This document shows, piece by piece, positions 33,776-42,091 of a DNA stretch of 56,880 bases. Below the pieces are notes generated by a model. It was not told where the DNA came from, ran no database searches, and saw only the letters and a program-made list of their open reading frames with translations. The translations under genes and the position numbers were made by a program. This DNA is from Cytophagales bacterium (GTDB lineage: Bacteria; Bacteroidota; Bacteroidia; Cytophagales; Cyclobacteriaceae). Position 1 is the first letter of the stretch, and every line of letters begins with the position of its first letter. Location of the stretch: the NCBI GenBank assembly GCA_027317105.1, contig DAHVFH010000121.1, positions 1 through 56,880 on the forward strand, written 5' to 3'.

Positions 33776-34450
33776 TTATTTCTTGGCCGATATTTTCAGA
33801 TTTGCGAACTTCCCTCCAGATCCATTGCCAACAAAAAAGCCTAAAGTGCCTGATGTGCGATCGGTTAGTTTTTCTACCATTAAACTGGGTTGCACATTTT
33901 CATTGATGAATACCGAAATTTTTGGATTGGCCACTACTATACGGACATGAACCCACAAATCAGGATCTGGCGATGGCTCAATTGTATTCTCATACTTATT
34001 TGGGAAATCTGTTCTTAATTTATCCCAGGTGTAAACGGGATGAGAAATGTATTGAACGCAATGGCCCCGTCTAACAATATCAGAAGATTTAAAATTGAAT
34101 GGTCTTAAATAAATGGCATCGAAAGTATTGTTGTCCTTGCCATGGAATGCAAGACCAACAAAACTTTGACCTTGAATATCTTTCCCCTTTACATCGAATT
34201 CCACTACCCCATCTGAAAACCCGATGTGTTTTATCCACGCTAATCCATCGCCATCTTTTTCATCCAAGCTGATTCCGAAACGTGAATTATCATTGATCAA
34301 GGTGACACTTCGGTTAACCACTTCAATTCCTTTTTCTTTCAGCAGTTTGTGAAGATCAGGTTGCTGGACATTCGATGCTTGCGAAAAGGAAAAGGATGGA
34401 GTGAAAACTAAAACTGTGATCGATAAGGTAATGGCAAGCAAATTTTTCAT
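33776..34450 (-). CDS. secreted concanavalin-like beta-jelly-roll protein
   Basis: The 224-residue protein has a signal peptide (MKNLLAITLSITVLVFTPSF) and one beta-sandwich domain of the 3-keto-disaccharide-hydrolase/DUF1080 or LamG kind: GVVEFDVKGKDIQGQSFVGL near 85, NTFDAIYLRPFNFKS near 108 and GTLGFFVGNGSGGKFANLKI near the C-terminus. The family binds or cleaves glycans, but no catalytic residues can be named here. It ends just after tRNA-Phe, and the metallo-hydrolase gene lies upstream on the same strand with a 60-base gap. Confidence 0.75.
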   Translation of the reverse strand: MKNLLAITLSITVLVFTPSFSFSQASNVQQPDLHKLLKEKGIEVVNRSVTLINDNSRFGISLDEKDGDGLAWIKHIGFSDGVVEFDVKGKDIQGQSFVGLAFHGKDNNTFDAIYLRPFNFKSSDIVRRGHCVQYISHPVYTWDKLRTDFPNKYENTIEPSPDPDLWVHVRIVVANPKISVFINENVQPSLMVEKLTDRTSGTLGFFVGNGSGGKFANLKISAKK

Positions 34451-34510
34451 AACGAGGTTTATTTAATATGTGATTCGATTTGTAACCAGATATTTACATC
34501 CAATGTAATT

Positions 34511-35359
34511 CTACTTATTGATGGATTGTTTGTGAAATACGTCAATCGTTGCCCCTGAGGACATAAAGAAGGGTATCTGTGCCCAATCTTTGTATTTGGC
34601 TTCGAGTTCTTCCCTTTTGGAACCATCACGCGCAGCCGTTTTCATATCGATAAAATATTGCCTGAAATTATTAAGGATTTCAATTCCACCCATTTCGCCA
34701 TGGCCGGGAACAATTTTTTGAATGTCAAATACGTTTGGCAATAAATCAAAAGTGGCAAGATAGCCTTCGGGATTGGCCGCGCCCATTAGGGCAGGGGCTT
34801 GCCTATTAAGAATTACATCACCTCCAAAGAGCATCTTTCTTTTATGAAGATAGACGACTACATCATTAGCGGTATGAACGTTTTTCCCTAAGGGATATAC
34901 GGTTACCATTTCATCTCCTACTTCTATATTCATGCTGTCCTTAAGCCAACTTGTGGGAAGGGTTTGATCACCGACCCTCTTCTTCCAATATTCCAATGTG
35001 CCTCCGGCCAGGATCGTTTGTCCAGCATAAAACCTGTTGCCGTCACTATGATCCGGATGAAAATGAGTATCGACTATTAAAACCGGTTTGTTTCCTGCCA
35101 TATCGCTAACCATTTTATGAAGTTGCTCTGCGGCTTCGTCCTGCTTGGTGTCGATTACGAGCACCATGCTGTCAGAATTTAATATTCCAGAGTTGCCACC
35201 TCCGCCCAATATAATAGTGAGCTCGTTATCATATTGGATAGTGGTTGTCTGCTTCATCGTATTCATGAAGGGCCGAAGATAGATGAGGTATAAAGTTGCC
35301 CCGATAGCGATGAGGACCACGAAAATGATACCTACCCATTTTATAATTTTTTTAAGCAT
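34511..35359 (-). CDS. membrane-anchored metallo-beta-lactamase fold hydrolase
   Basis: The 282-residue protein has one N-terminal membrane helix (residues 8-30), so the catalytic domain is outside the cytoplasm. The MBL-fold metal motif THFHPDHSDGN near 97 (HxHxDH) is complete. Further ligands are likely in NVHTAND near 160, FGGDVILN near 174 and IVPGHGEMGG near 215. This is the general layout of MBL-fold hydrolases, including class B beta-lactamase relatives. The substrate cannot be deduced. No antibiotic-resistance role is claimed, since the family is broad. Confidence 0.85.
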   Translation of the reverse strand: MLKKIIKWVGIIFVVLIAIGATLYLIYLRPFMNTMKQTTTIQYDNELTIILGGGGNSGILNSDSMVLVIDTKQDEAAEQLHKMVSDMAGNKPVLIVDTHFHPDHSDGNRFYAGQTILAGGTLEYWKKRVGDQTLPTSWLKDSMNIEVGDEMVTVYPLGKNVHTANDVVVYLHKRKMLFGGDVILNRQAPALMGAANPEGYLATFDLLPNVFDIQKIVPGHGEMGGIEILNNFRQYFIDMKTAARDGSKREELEAKYKDWAQIPFFMSSGATIDVFHKQSINK

Positions 35360-35446
35360 AAATTTTTTTAGTTGAGGGATTTCGGAGATTTACATAATAA
35401 ACTTTCAAGACATAGATGCCTTTGCCAAAACCTTGATTGATACATG

Positions 35447-35554
35447 TCACTCAGCTCTTAATGTCTCAACCGGATTTTCAAGCGCGGCCTTGATGGCTTG
35501 GGTAAATATTGCCAGTATAGTGATTAACCCAGCAATTAATCCCGCGAGTAAGAT
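35447..35554 (-). pseudogene. C-terminal remnant of a MacB/FtsX-type ABC permease
   Basis: The minus strand encodes ILLAGLIAGLITILAIFTQA followed by IKAALENPVETLRAE and a stop. This is the last membrane helix and the typical closing segment (AxKAAxxNPVxSLRxE) of FtsX-like permeases, as in the intact gene at 50862-53561. The rest of the gene is absent upstream. It fills part of the 244-base gap between the metallo-hydrolase and the dnaE tail. Confidence 0.75.
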
Positions 35555-35603
35555 CGAAAGTAATTAATGGGAATGAACCTTTCAAGAAAACTTAAAAAAA
35601 AGT

Positions 35604-35879
35604 CTACTCCTTATGGAAGCTTTCCGCTGGCAATTGCCTTTTATTTACGAGTGGCAGCTTGGTCATTCTATTGACTTCGATCATAGCAACCCCAAAGTCT
35701 TCCACTATTTTTCCTTTGATTTCATAAAAACCCCTTCCCCGAAAAGGGAATTTTGCGGCCACATCAGGAAAATGTACTGTATCAAAAACCTGACCCTGGC
35801 AATCGTAGAACGTGCCGAAGTACATGGGCTGACCCTTTTTAGTGCGTGTGTTTTTTGTGGTGACCAGATAGCCAATCAT
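35604..35879 (-). CDS. detached C-terminal OB-fold part of the DnaE-type polymerase
   Basis: The frame from an ATG at 35879 gives 91 residues, MIGYLVTTKNTRTKKGQPMY then FGTFYDCQGQVFDTVHFPDV and GRGFYEIKGKIVEDFG. This is the OB-fold domain that normally ends this subfamily of DNA polymerase III alpha subunits. It is in the same frame as the main gene, separated by one TAA and six codons. It may be translated separately from the internal ATG, or the locus may be a broken gene. OB-fold tails help to bind single-stranded DNA. Confidence 0.7.
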   Translation of the reverse strand: MIGYLVTTKNTRTKKGQPMYFGTFYDCQGQVFDTVHFPDVAAKFPFRGRGFYEIKGKIVEDFGVAMIEVNRMTKLPLVNKRQLPAESFHKE

Positions 35880-35897
35880 AACAACATTCTTCGTTAG

Positions 35898-38687
35898 TTA
35901 ATTCATCAATTCTAACGCGATCGTATCGCCCCGATCTTCAGTGGCTAACAATTGGAAAGGATTGCATAACGCAAAACCCAGCAATTCAATTTCGTCAAAG
36001 GCATCTTCAATGGCATTGTGTTCAAGGATAGGCAAAGGATATTCCTCTGGCTCGGTATCGAATAAGTTTGCCGTGGAGGGAATGCGCACTTTCACTTCAC
36101 TGAAATAAAGCATCGCCTCCCACAACAAGCGTTGCTTATCTTTTCCGGTAAACCGAAATGCTCCGATGCGAATTAAAATCCTGACTTGCTCCAGGCCAAG
36201 AGAAACACGGCTAAGAAAATTATTCAGACTTTTATAAACACCACGCTGATTTCGTTCGGCCATGATCCGGTGTCCCACTTTTGAATCCAAACTTTTTAAG
36301 TGAACAAAGCCGATTACTATTTTTTTGCCATAGATCGTAGTGAGGTATTCGCTTTGATTAATACACGGAGCTTCAATCTCCGCACCATTCATTCTGGCTT
36401 CGTGAAAATAAAATTCCGTAGCATAAAACCCTCCAAAATTATTGATTACACCCACCATGAACTCCAGTGGGTAATGTGCTTTCAAAAATAAACTTTGATA
36501 ACTCTCTACGGCATAGCTGGCCGAGTGGCCTTTGGCGAAAGAGTAGCCCGCAAAACTTTCGATTTCGTACCAAACACGGTCGGTCACTTTTGGATCATAA
36601 CCGCGCTCGTTGCATCCTTCAAAAAAGCGATCTTTCACCCGCTGAAATTCTTCACGCGAACGATACTTGCCACTCATACCCCTGCGCAGCACATCGGCCT
36701 CGGTGAGTGTGAGCCCGGCAAAATAATGTGCCACACGGATTACATCTTCTTGATAGACCATAACCCCATACGTGTCTTTCATAATCTCGTCCATTTTAGG
36801 ATGAATGGATTGATACGTGCCCCCATTGCGCACCGTATGGAACCGCTCAATGTAGGCTTTCATCATTCCTGAACTGGCCACGCCCGGACGGATAATGGAA
36901 CTAGCGGCCACCAACGTCAGGTAGTCATCGCATCTGAGTTTGCCCAGTAGCATCCGCGTAGCGGGCGATTCCACATAAAAGCAACCCATCGCTTTGCTGT
37001 GACGCATCAGGTCTTTGATTTTCTCATCGTCTTTGAACTTTTTAAATTGATACACATCGACATCAATTCCTTGATTGCGTTTTACATGCTTTACCGTTTC
37101 TTTGATGTGACCAAGACCGCGCTGGCTGAGAATATCGAATTTATAAATACCAAAGTCTTCTGCAGCGTGCATTTCAAATTGAGAAACGGGCAGACTTTTC
37201 GGTGGGAACTCCGTGGCCGTGTAAGCATAGATCGGTTTTTCCGTAATCAAAACTCCGCCCGCATGGATAGAGATGTTGGCTGGCAACTCTTTCTTTACAA
37301 TGTATTCGGCATAAGCCAATACTTTTTGAGCGATGGGGTCTCGATCTAATTTTTCGTTGCGGTCTTCTACCAGCGTATCAATTTCCTCTTTTGGCAAACC
37401 AAAGACTTTTCCCAACTCTCGGATGATCGATTTAGCTTGATAAGTGACATGTGTTCCCAGCAGACAGACATGATCAGTGCCATACTTATTGAAAAGATAG
37501 TCATAGATGGCATCACGGTTGTCCCATGAAAAGTCGATGTCGAAATCAGGAGGAGAAATGCGCTCTTCATTAAGAAACCGTTCAAAATATAAATCAAGTT
37601 CGATGGGATCAACATTGGTGATGCCCAGACAGTAAGCCACGGTACTATTGGCTCCGCTGCCGCGGCCTACAAAATCATAGCCCGCTCTTTTGGCAAAGTG
37701 GATAAGGTCGTACGTGATGAGGTAGTAGGAGGTAAATTTCTTTTTGGCAATAATGGCAAGTTCCTTTTCAATCCGTTCGTTCCATATCTTTCTATCCGTA
37801 TCCTGTTCTTCATAAAGCCGCTGGTAGCCTTCGCGGGCTTTAGCGCGGAGCACCTTCAAATCTTCTTCTACGCTTCCGAAGAAAGATTTTTTGTTTTTGT
37901 CTTGCCCTAGCTCGCATTCAATCGTGCATTGATCCAATAGGTTCTTTGCGTTGACAAACAATTCAGGGAAATCTTCGAATTGGTTTTGCAGTTCGAACTC
38001 CGTAAGCATGAATTCTTCTTTGCGCGCCTGCTGCTGTTCGGGAAGTTTACTGAGCAACGTATTGTTGGCGATACAACGCAACAGTCGATGTGCGTTGTGA
38101 TCGCGATAAACGATTTTTATTTTTTTGCTCTTTTTTTCTTCCACTTTTTCAGGAGGAAGAAAGGTGACAGGGTGGAGAGCAACGAATTTGTGGACGTAGT
38201 CTGTTCTTGAAGGAATCGCAGCAAACGCGTTGAGTTCATTGCTACGCACGCCAATGAACTCATGGGGAAGAAGTTGTTCCGGTTCTATTTTTCGAAACGG
38301 ATAAATAACAAAAGCATTCTCCAGTTGCGGGGCGCGCGATGGGAATTTCTTATTCTCGCGATTGTGGTAAGAAAGGAATCGATTGAGTTTTTCAAAACCA
38401 AAATTATTTTTTGCGATCGCTATGTAAAGCAGTTCGTTCTCCGCTGACCGGAATTCAATGCCGACAGCCATATTTAGCTCATAAGGAATCTTTCCAAACT
38501 TGGTTAGCCCGTTTGCGCGCGGTTTATTTTCATCGCCTATCCGCAACAGCTCCAGGTAGGAAGCGACATTGTTAATTTCAGTGAGCGCGAGTTTATGAAT
38601 ACCACAACGCTTCGCTTCGTCAAAAAGCCTTTTGATCGGCAGTGTGCCGTATTTGAAACTGAAACCGGTGTGGCAGTTGAGGTACAT
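35898..38687 (-). CDS. dnaE2: second DnaE-type DNA polymerase III alpha subunit, C-terminally interrupted
   Basis: The 929-residue family C polymerase starts with a PHP domain (LNCHTGFSFKYGTL; metal ligands degenerate, with LALTEIN where active forms have LTDH). The palm follows, with DFVGRGSGANSTVAYCLG near 340 and the catalytic PPDFDIDFSWDNRD near 385, then the fingers and helix-hairpin-helix parts (MSGKYRSREEFQ, YSFAKGHSASYA). It stops at TAA 35898-35900 just before the OB-fold that family members carry. The symbol is tentative; such second DnaE proteins usually serve error-prone repair synthesis. No imuA, imuB or dinB is adjacent. Confidence 0.85.
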   Translation of the reverse strand: MYLNCHTGFSFKYGTLPIKRLFDEAKRCGIHKLALTEINNVASYLELLRIGDENKPRANGLTKFGKIPYELNMAVGIEFRSAENELLYIAIAKNNFGFEKLNRFLSYHNRENKKFPSRAPQLENAFVIYPFRKIEPEQLLPHEFIGVRSNELNAFAAIPSRTDYVHKFVALHPVTFLPPEKVEEKKSKKIKIVYRDHNAHRLLRCIANNTLLSKLPEQQQARKEEFMLTEFELQNQFEDFPELFVNAKNLLDQCTIECELGQDKNKKSFFGSVEEDLKVLRAKAREGYQRLYEEQDTDRKIWNERIEKELAIIAKKKFTSYYLITYDLIHFAKRAGYDFVGRGSGANSTVAYCLGITNVDPIELDLYFERFLNEERISPPDFDIDFSWDNRDAIYDYLFNKYGTDHVCLLGTHVTYQAKSIIRELGKVFGLPKEEIDTLVEDRNEKLDRDPIAQKVLAYAEYIVKKELPANISIHAGGVLITEKPIYAYTATEFPPKSLPVSQFEMHAAEDFGIYKFDILSQRGLGHIKETVKHVKRNQGIDVDVYQFKKFKDDEKIKDLMRHSKAMGCFYVESPATRMLLGKLRCDDYLTLVAASSIIRPGVASSGMMKAYIERFHTVRNGGTYQSIHPKMDEIMKDTYGVMVYQEDVIRVAHYFAGLTLTEADVLRRGMSGKYRSREEFQRVKDRFFEGCNERGYDPKVTDRVWYEIESFAGYSFAKGHSASYAVESYQSLFLKAHYPLEFMVGVINNFGGFYATEFYFHEARMNGAEIEAPCINQSEYLTTIYGKKIVIGFVHLKSLDSKVGHRIMAERNQRGVYKSLNNFLSRVSLGLEQVRILIRIGAFRFTGKDKQRLLWEAMLYFSEVKVRIPSTANLFDTEPEEYPLPILEHNAIEDAFDEIELLGFALCNPFQLLATEDRGDTIALELMN

Positions 38688-38727
38688 AAATTAGTGTGCC
38701 GATGTTCGATTCGTCAATGATCAATGA

Positions 38728-40860
38728 TTATCCTTTTCCTTTCATCCACGCCAAATGCGCCATCGCCATTCTAATCTCACCAAAACTATAATCATCGCCT
38801 AGCAGTTCTTTCACAGGAGCAAGTGCAATGCCCCCTGCTTGCTCAAGCGCTTTTTGAATAGCCGGTATTTTGGAGATGTCCATCACTTGCTTGATGGTTA
38901 GCGTGCCCTGTTGCACATAAAATGCGAGGTGACCTTCGATCGTCTGCGGGCTCAGGTTTCTTTGTTCTGCAATTTGGGCGATTGTGTTGCCTTGCCGGAA
39001 AAGATCAAAACTGTGTTGTTTGGTGTCGGTCTCTTTTGCTGGTCTGTCCCTCCGCACACGCTTAGGTGTTTTAAGATGGATGCGCGATTTTAAATTACGA
39101 CTATGACAATAACCAACGACTACTTCCAAAAATCGCTTCCCATATTTTTCGATCTTCACTTGTCCGAACCCCGAGATTTTCAGGAACTCATCTATATTGT
39201 GAGGCAGGTACGTGGCGAGTTCCATCAATGTAGCATCGGATAAGACAATGTAGGCAGGCATATTTTCTTCGTTGGCAATTTGCTTTCGTGTTTCTTTTAG
39301 AAGTAGAAGGAGCTCCTTTTCATACTTGGCTGTTTGATCAATCGCTTCTAATTTTTCCTTCGATTGGGTGATCATCACCTTCTCTAATCCTTTTAGCACG
39401 CTGGCACTTTTGGCCGTGAGTTTCAGTACAGGGTAAATCCCATCGGATTTGGCAAGAAAATCTTGTGCGATGATATCGCGAATGATGTCGCCCCATGCTT
39501 CTTTGCTTACATCGGCACCAACACCATAGGTTTTAAGTTGTTTATGTTCTTCCTGAATTTTTACCGTATTGGCTCCTCTCAAAAAATCAATCACATAACC
39601 GGCACCGAAGCGCTCTTGCAACCGTGTTACGGCTGACAAAACTTTTTGTGCAAGAACAGTACCATCTACCTGCTCGATACGCGTGAGACAGACATCACAA
39701 TTGCCACAGTAATTAGGAGTTGCTTCATCAAAATAGTTGAGCAAGTATTTTCTGCGACAAGTGGTGAGGTCGCCATAGGTGGCCATCTGATCCAATTTTT
39801 TTAGATAAATCCGCGTTTGCTCAGGATTGCTTTCCACCTCCACAAATTTTTTCATCTTGCTCACATCGGCATAGGAATAGAACAGCAAAGCTTCGCTATC
39901 CAAACCATCGCGTCCGGCACGTCCGGTTTCCTGGTAATAGCTTTCGATATTTTTTGGCAAATCCGCATGCACTACGTATCGCACATTTGACTTATCGATG
40001 CCCATTCCAAAAGCGATAGTGGCCACCATTATCTTTATTTCATCACGCAAGAATAGTTCCTGATGCTTGGCGCGGATTTCTTTTTCCAATCCCGCATGAT
40101 AGGGAAGCGCTTGAAAACCCTGCGCCATTAAATCATCGGCCAATCGCTCGGTGGAAGCGCGTGAAAGGCAATAGATAATTCCTGACTCCTCTTTTCGCTT
40201 TTCTAAAAAATCAAGGAGCTTATCAAAGCTGTTTCGCTTAGGCTCAACGGTGTAGCGAATGTTGGCGCGATTGAAACTGGAAACAAAAATCTGCGGGGCG
40301 TTGAGTTCCAATTTTTCTACAATGTCTTTTCGCGTGAGCTTATCGGCTGTGGCGGTGAGTGCAATGATGGGCACTTGCGGAAAGCTCCGCTTCAGGCGAG
40401 AGAGCGTGAGATACTCCGGACGAAAGTCATGACCCCAATGCGAAATACAGTGCGCTTCATCAACGGCCAGGAGACTTAGATTAAAAGATGAAAGCTGTTT
40501 GATGAAATTACTTTCTGGCGCGAGGTAAAGAAGTTTTAATTCGTGCGATTTAATCCTTTTTAAAATATCATTTTGCTCCTGATGGCTCTGGGTAGAATTT
40601 AAGTACGCAGAGGAAATTCCATTCACGCGCAAGGCATCCACCTGGTCTTTCATCAAAGCAATCAACGGGGAGATCACCACGGTGAGTCCTTCCAGTAATA
40701 ATGCGGGAATTTGATAGCACAGCGACTTGCCCCCGCCCGTGGGCATGAGTACAAAGGTATCTTTCTTCTCCATCACCGTTTGAATGATAGCTTCCTGCTC
40801 TAATCGGAAGGAGCTGTACCCGAATTTATCTTTAAGGATTTGAAGTGGACTCATGGACAA
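38728..40860 (-). CDS. recQ: ATP-dependent DNA helicase RecQ
   Basis: RecQ unwinds DNA 3' to 5' in recombination and fork repair. The 710-residue protein has the helicase motifs FRLEQEAIIQTVM (motif 0), MPTGGGKSLCYQ (Walker A, Lys45), LLAVDEAHCISHWGHDFR, ALTATAD and QETGRAGRDG. A zinc site (CRRKYLLNYFDEATPNYCGN, then CDVC) and the RQC winged helix follow. An HRDC domain starts near residue 520, with a tail resembling a helix-turn-helix (TIAQIAEQRNLSPQTIEGHL). It is 40 bases upstream of the dnaE-type gene on the same strand, so the two may form a repair operon. Confidence 0.95.
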   Translation of the reverse strand: MSMSPLQILKDKFGYSSFRLEQEAIIQTVMEKKDTFVLMPTGGGKSLCYQIPALLLEGLTVVISPLIALMKDQVDALRVNGISSAYLNSTQSHQEQNDILKRIKSHELKLLYLAPESNFIKQLSSFNLSLLAVDEAHCISHWGHDFRPEYLTLSRLKRSFPQVPIIALTATADKLTRKDIVEKLELNAPQIFVSSFNRANIRYTVEPKRNSFDKLLDFLEKRKEESGIIYCLSRASTERLADDLMAQGFQALPYHAGLEKEIRAKHQELFLRDEIKIMVATIAFGMGIDKSNVRYVVHADLPKNIESYYQETGRAGRDGLDSEALLFYSYADVSKMKKFVEVESNPEQTRIYLKKLDQMATYGDLTTCRRKYLLNYFDEATPNYCGNCDVCLTRIEQVDGTVLAQKVLSAVTRLQERFGAGYVIDFLRGANTVKIQEEHKQLKTYGVGADVSKEAWGDIIRDIIAQDFLAKSDGIYPVLKLTAKSASVLKGLEKVMITQSKEKLEAIDQTAKYEKELLLLLKETRKQIANEENMPAYIVLSDATLMELATYLPHNIDEFLKISGFGQVKIEKYGKRFLEVVVGYCHSRNLKSRIHLKTPKRVRRDRPAKETDTKQHSFDLFRQGNTIAQIAEQRNLSPQTIEGHLAFYVQQGTLTIKQVMDISKIPAIQKALEQAGGIALAPVKELLGDDYSFGEIRMAMAHLAWMKGKG

Positions 40861-41003
40861 ACAATTTAGTCATTCAAAATTCAGCTCGTCATGCCATCGT
40901 AAATCCAACTTCGTAAAGCCCGTTCTCCTGAAAGAAAATTTATTAGTTTGGGATAGCCCAAGAATAATTGAAAGTAGGAATGCTAACGTAGCGCAAAGTG
41001 TTT

Positions 41004-41951
41004 TCACTTTGTATTCAACTCCATCCATGTCTTCTCAATTAGTGCTTTAGTGGCCACAATGCCATCGTGCTCGCTTAACAGTGAACCTTCATACTCCACT
41101 CCGATGTATCCGGAAAAATTTGAATCTTTTACCACCTTTAACATCTTCGAATAGTCGATGATGGTTTCATCCCCGTGTTCATTAAAGGCATACGACTTCG
41201 CGCTTACTCCATGTGCAAAAGGTAACATTTCAGAAACTCCTTGATAGCGATCATAAACTTCTTTGCACTTGTTGTTTTCTGTGCTGCCCCACTTTGCAGC
41301 TGTACACCAGTTTCCAAAATCAGGAAGCGTGCCGCAATTGGGCATGTCAACTTCTTTAATTACGGAGGCGACCCATTTTCCGTCAGAGCTATACAGGCCA
41401 TGATTTTCAATTAGAACGTTAATGTTTCTTTTCTCAGCATAAGTACAAAGTTGCTTCAAGGCATCAACCATAGCCTCCTTCATCTGGTCTTTTGTTCCTT
41501 CACCAAATGCATTGACACGGATGGAGTGACATCCTAGAATGTGGGCCGCGTCTACCCACTTAAAATGATTTTCCACTGCCTTTTTTCTTTTTACCGGATT
41601 CAAACCTCCCAGCTCGCCTTCATCATCAACCATGATCAGCTGACTTTTTACCCCCAATGAATCTGCCATTGCGCGCATCTTCTTCCAAAAGATAGTATCG
41701 GTTGCGTGTGGTCTGTAAAAACTATTTACGTATTCAATGGCGTTGATGCCAAAATCATTCTTGGCGATCGCTGCAAAATTTTCAGCCTTCAGTGTGCCGC
41801 TTTCTAACGAGCGATGGATCGACCATTCCGCAAGAGATATTTTCAACCTGGAAGAATCGTAATTAGCTTGAGCCGACTCTTGTGGCTTGGATTTGCAATG
41901 AGTGAAGAGCAATGTCAAGGATAGAAAGGCTAAAAGTGGTATCAATTTCAT
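41004..41951 (-). CDS. sugar phosphate isomerase/epimerase-like lipoprotein
   Basis: The 315-residue protein has a lipoprotein signal peptide (lipobox FTHC at residues 16-19) and a xylose-isomerase-like TIM barrel. Motifs include GINAIEYVNSFYRP near 69, GCHSIRVNAFGEG near 139, NINVLIENHGLYSSDG near 170 (with the metal-binding Glu), LPDFGNWC near 209 and GYIGVEYEGSLL near 283. Metal-dependent isomerase or epimerase action on a sugar outside the cytoplasm is likely. Secreted members are frequent in Bacteroidota. It is monocistronic and divergent from the permease gene. Confidence 0.85.
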   Translation of the reverse strand: MKLIPLLAFLSLTLLFTHCKSKPQESAQANYDSSRLKISLAEWSIHRSLESGTLKAENFAAIAKNDFGINAIEYVNSFYRPHATDTIFWKKMRAMADSLGVKSQLIMVDDEGELGGLNPVKRKKAVENHFKWVDAAHILGCHSIRVNAFGEGTKDQMKEAMVDALKQLCTYAEKRNINVLIENHGLYSSDGKWVASVIKEVDMPNCGTLPDFGNWCTAAKWGSTENNKCKEVYDRYQGVSEMLPFAHGVSAKSYAFNEHGDETIIDYSKMLKVVKDSNFSGYIGVEYEGSLLSEHDGIVATKALIEKTWMELNTK

Positions 41952-42051
41952 AGGACTGATCTTTTGAAGTTTAACAATCCCGAATTTAAGAATTTACTTT
42001 TTAATTCGTGGTTATAATTTCATAATCCGCTGATAAAACAATTTTAATGGA

Positions 42052-42081
42052 TTGAGATGAACATCCGAATCATTACTTTTC
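42052..42081 (+). promoter_or_regulatory. promoter of the amino-acid permease operon
   Basis: A TTG -33 element (42052-42054), a 19-base spacer and TACTTTTC (42074-42081, one mismatch to TAnnTTTG) stand just before the ATG at 42092. The leader would be only about five bases, so the mRNA would be nearly leaderless. Confidence 0.45.
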
Positions 42082-42091
42082 GATTTTAACC

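Noticed and set aside
34511..35359. Possible beta-lactamase resistance gene
   Set aside because: The MBL fold is broad, the protein is membrane-anchored, and no residues point to a beta-lactam substrate. Only the fold is claimed.
36300..38447. Several plus-strand frames inside the DnaE-type gene
   Set aside because: They oppose a gene with full polymerase motifs and have no recognisable products.
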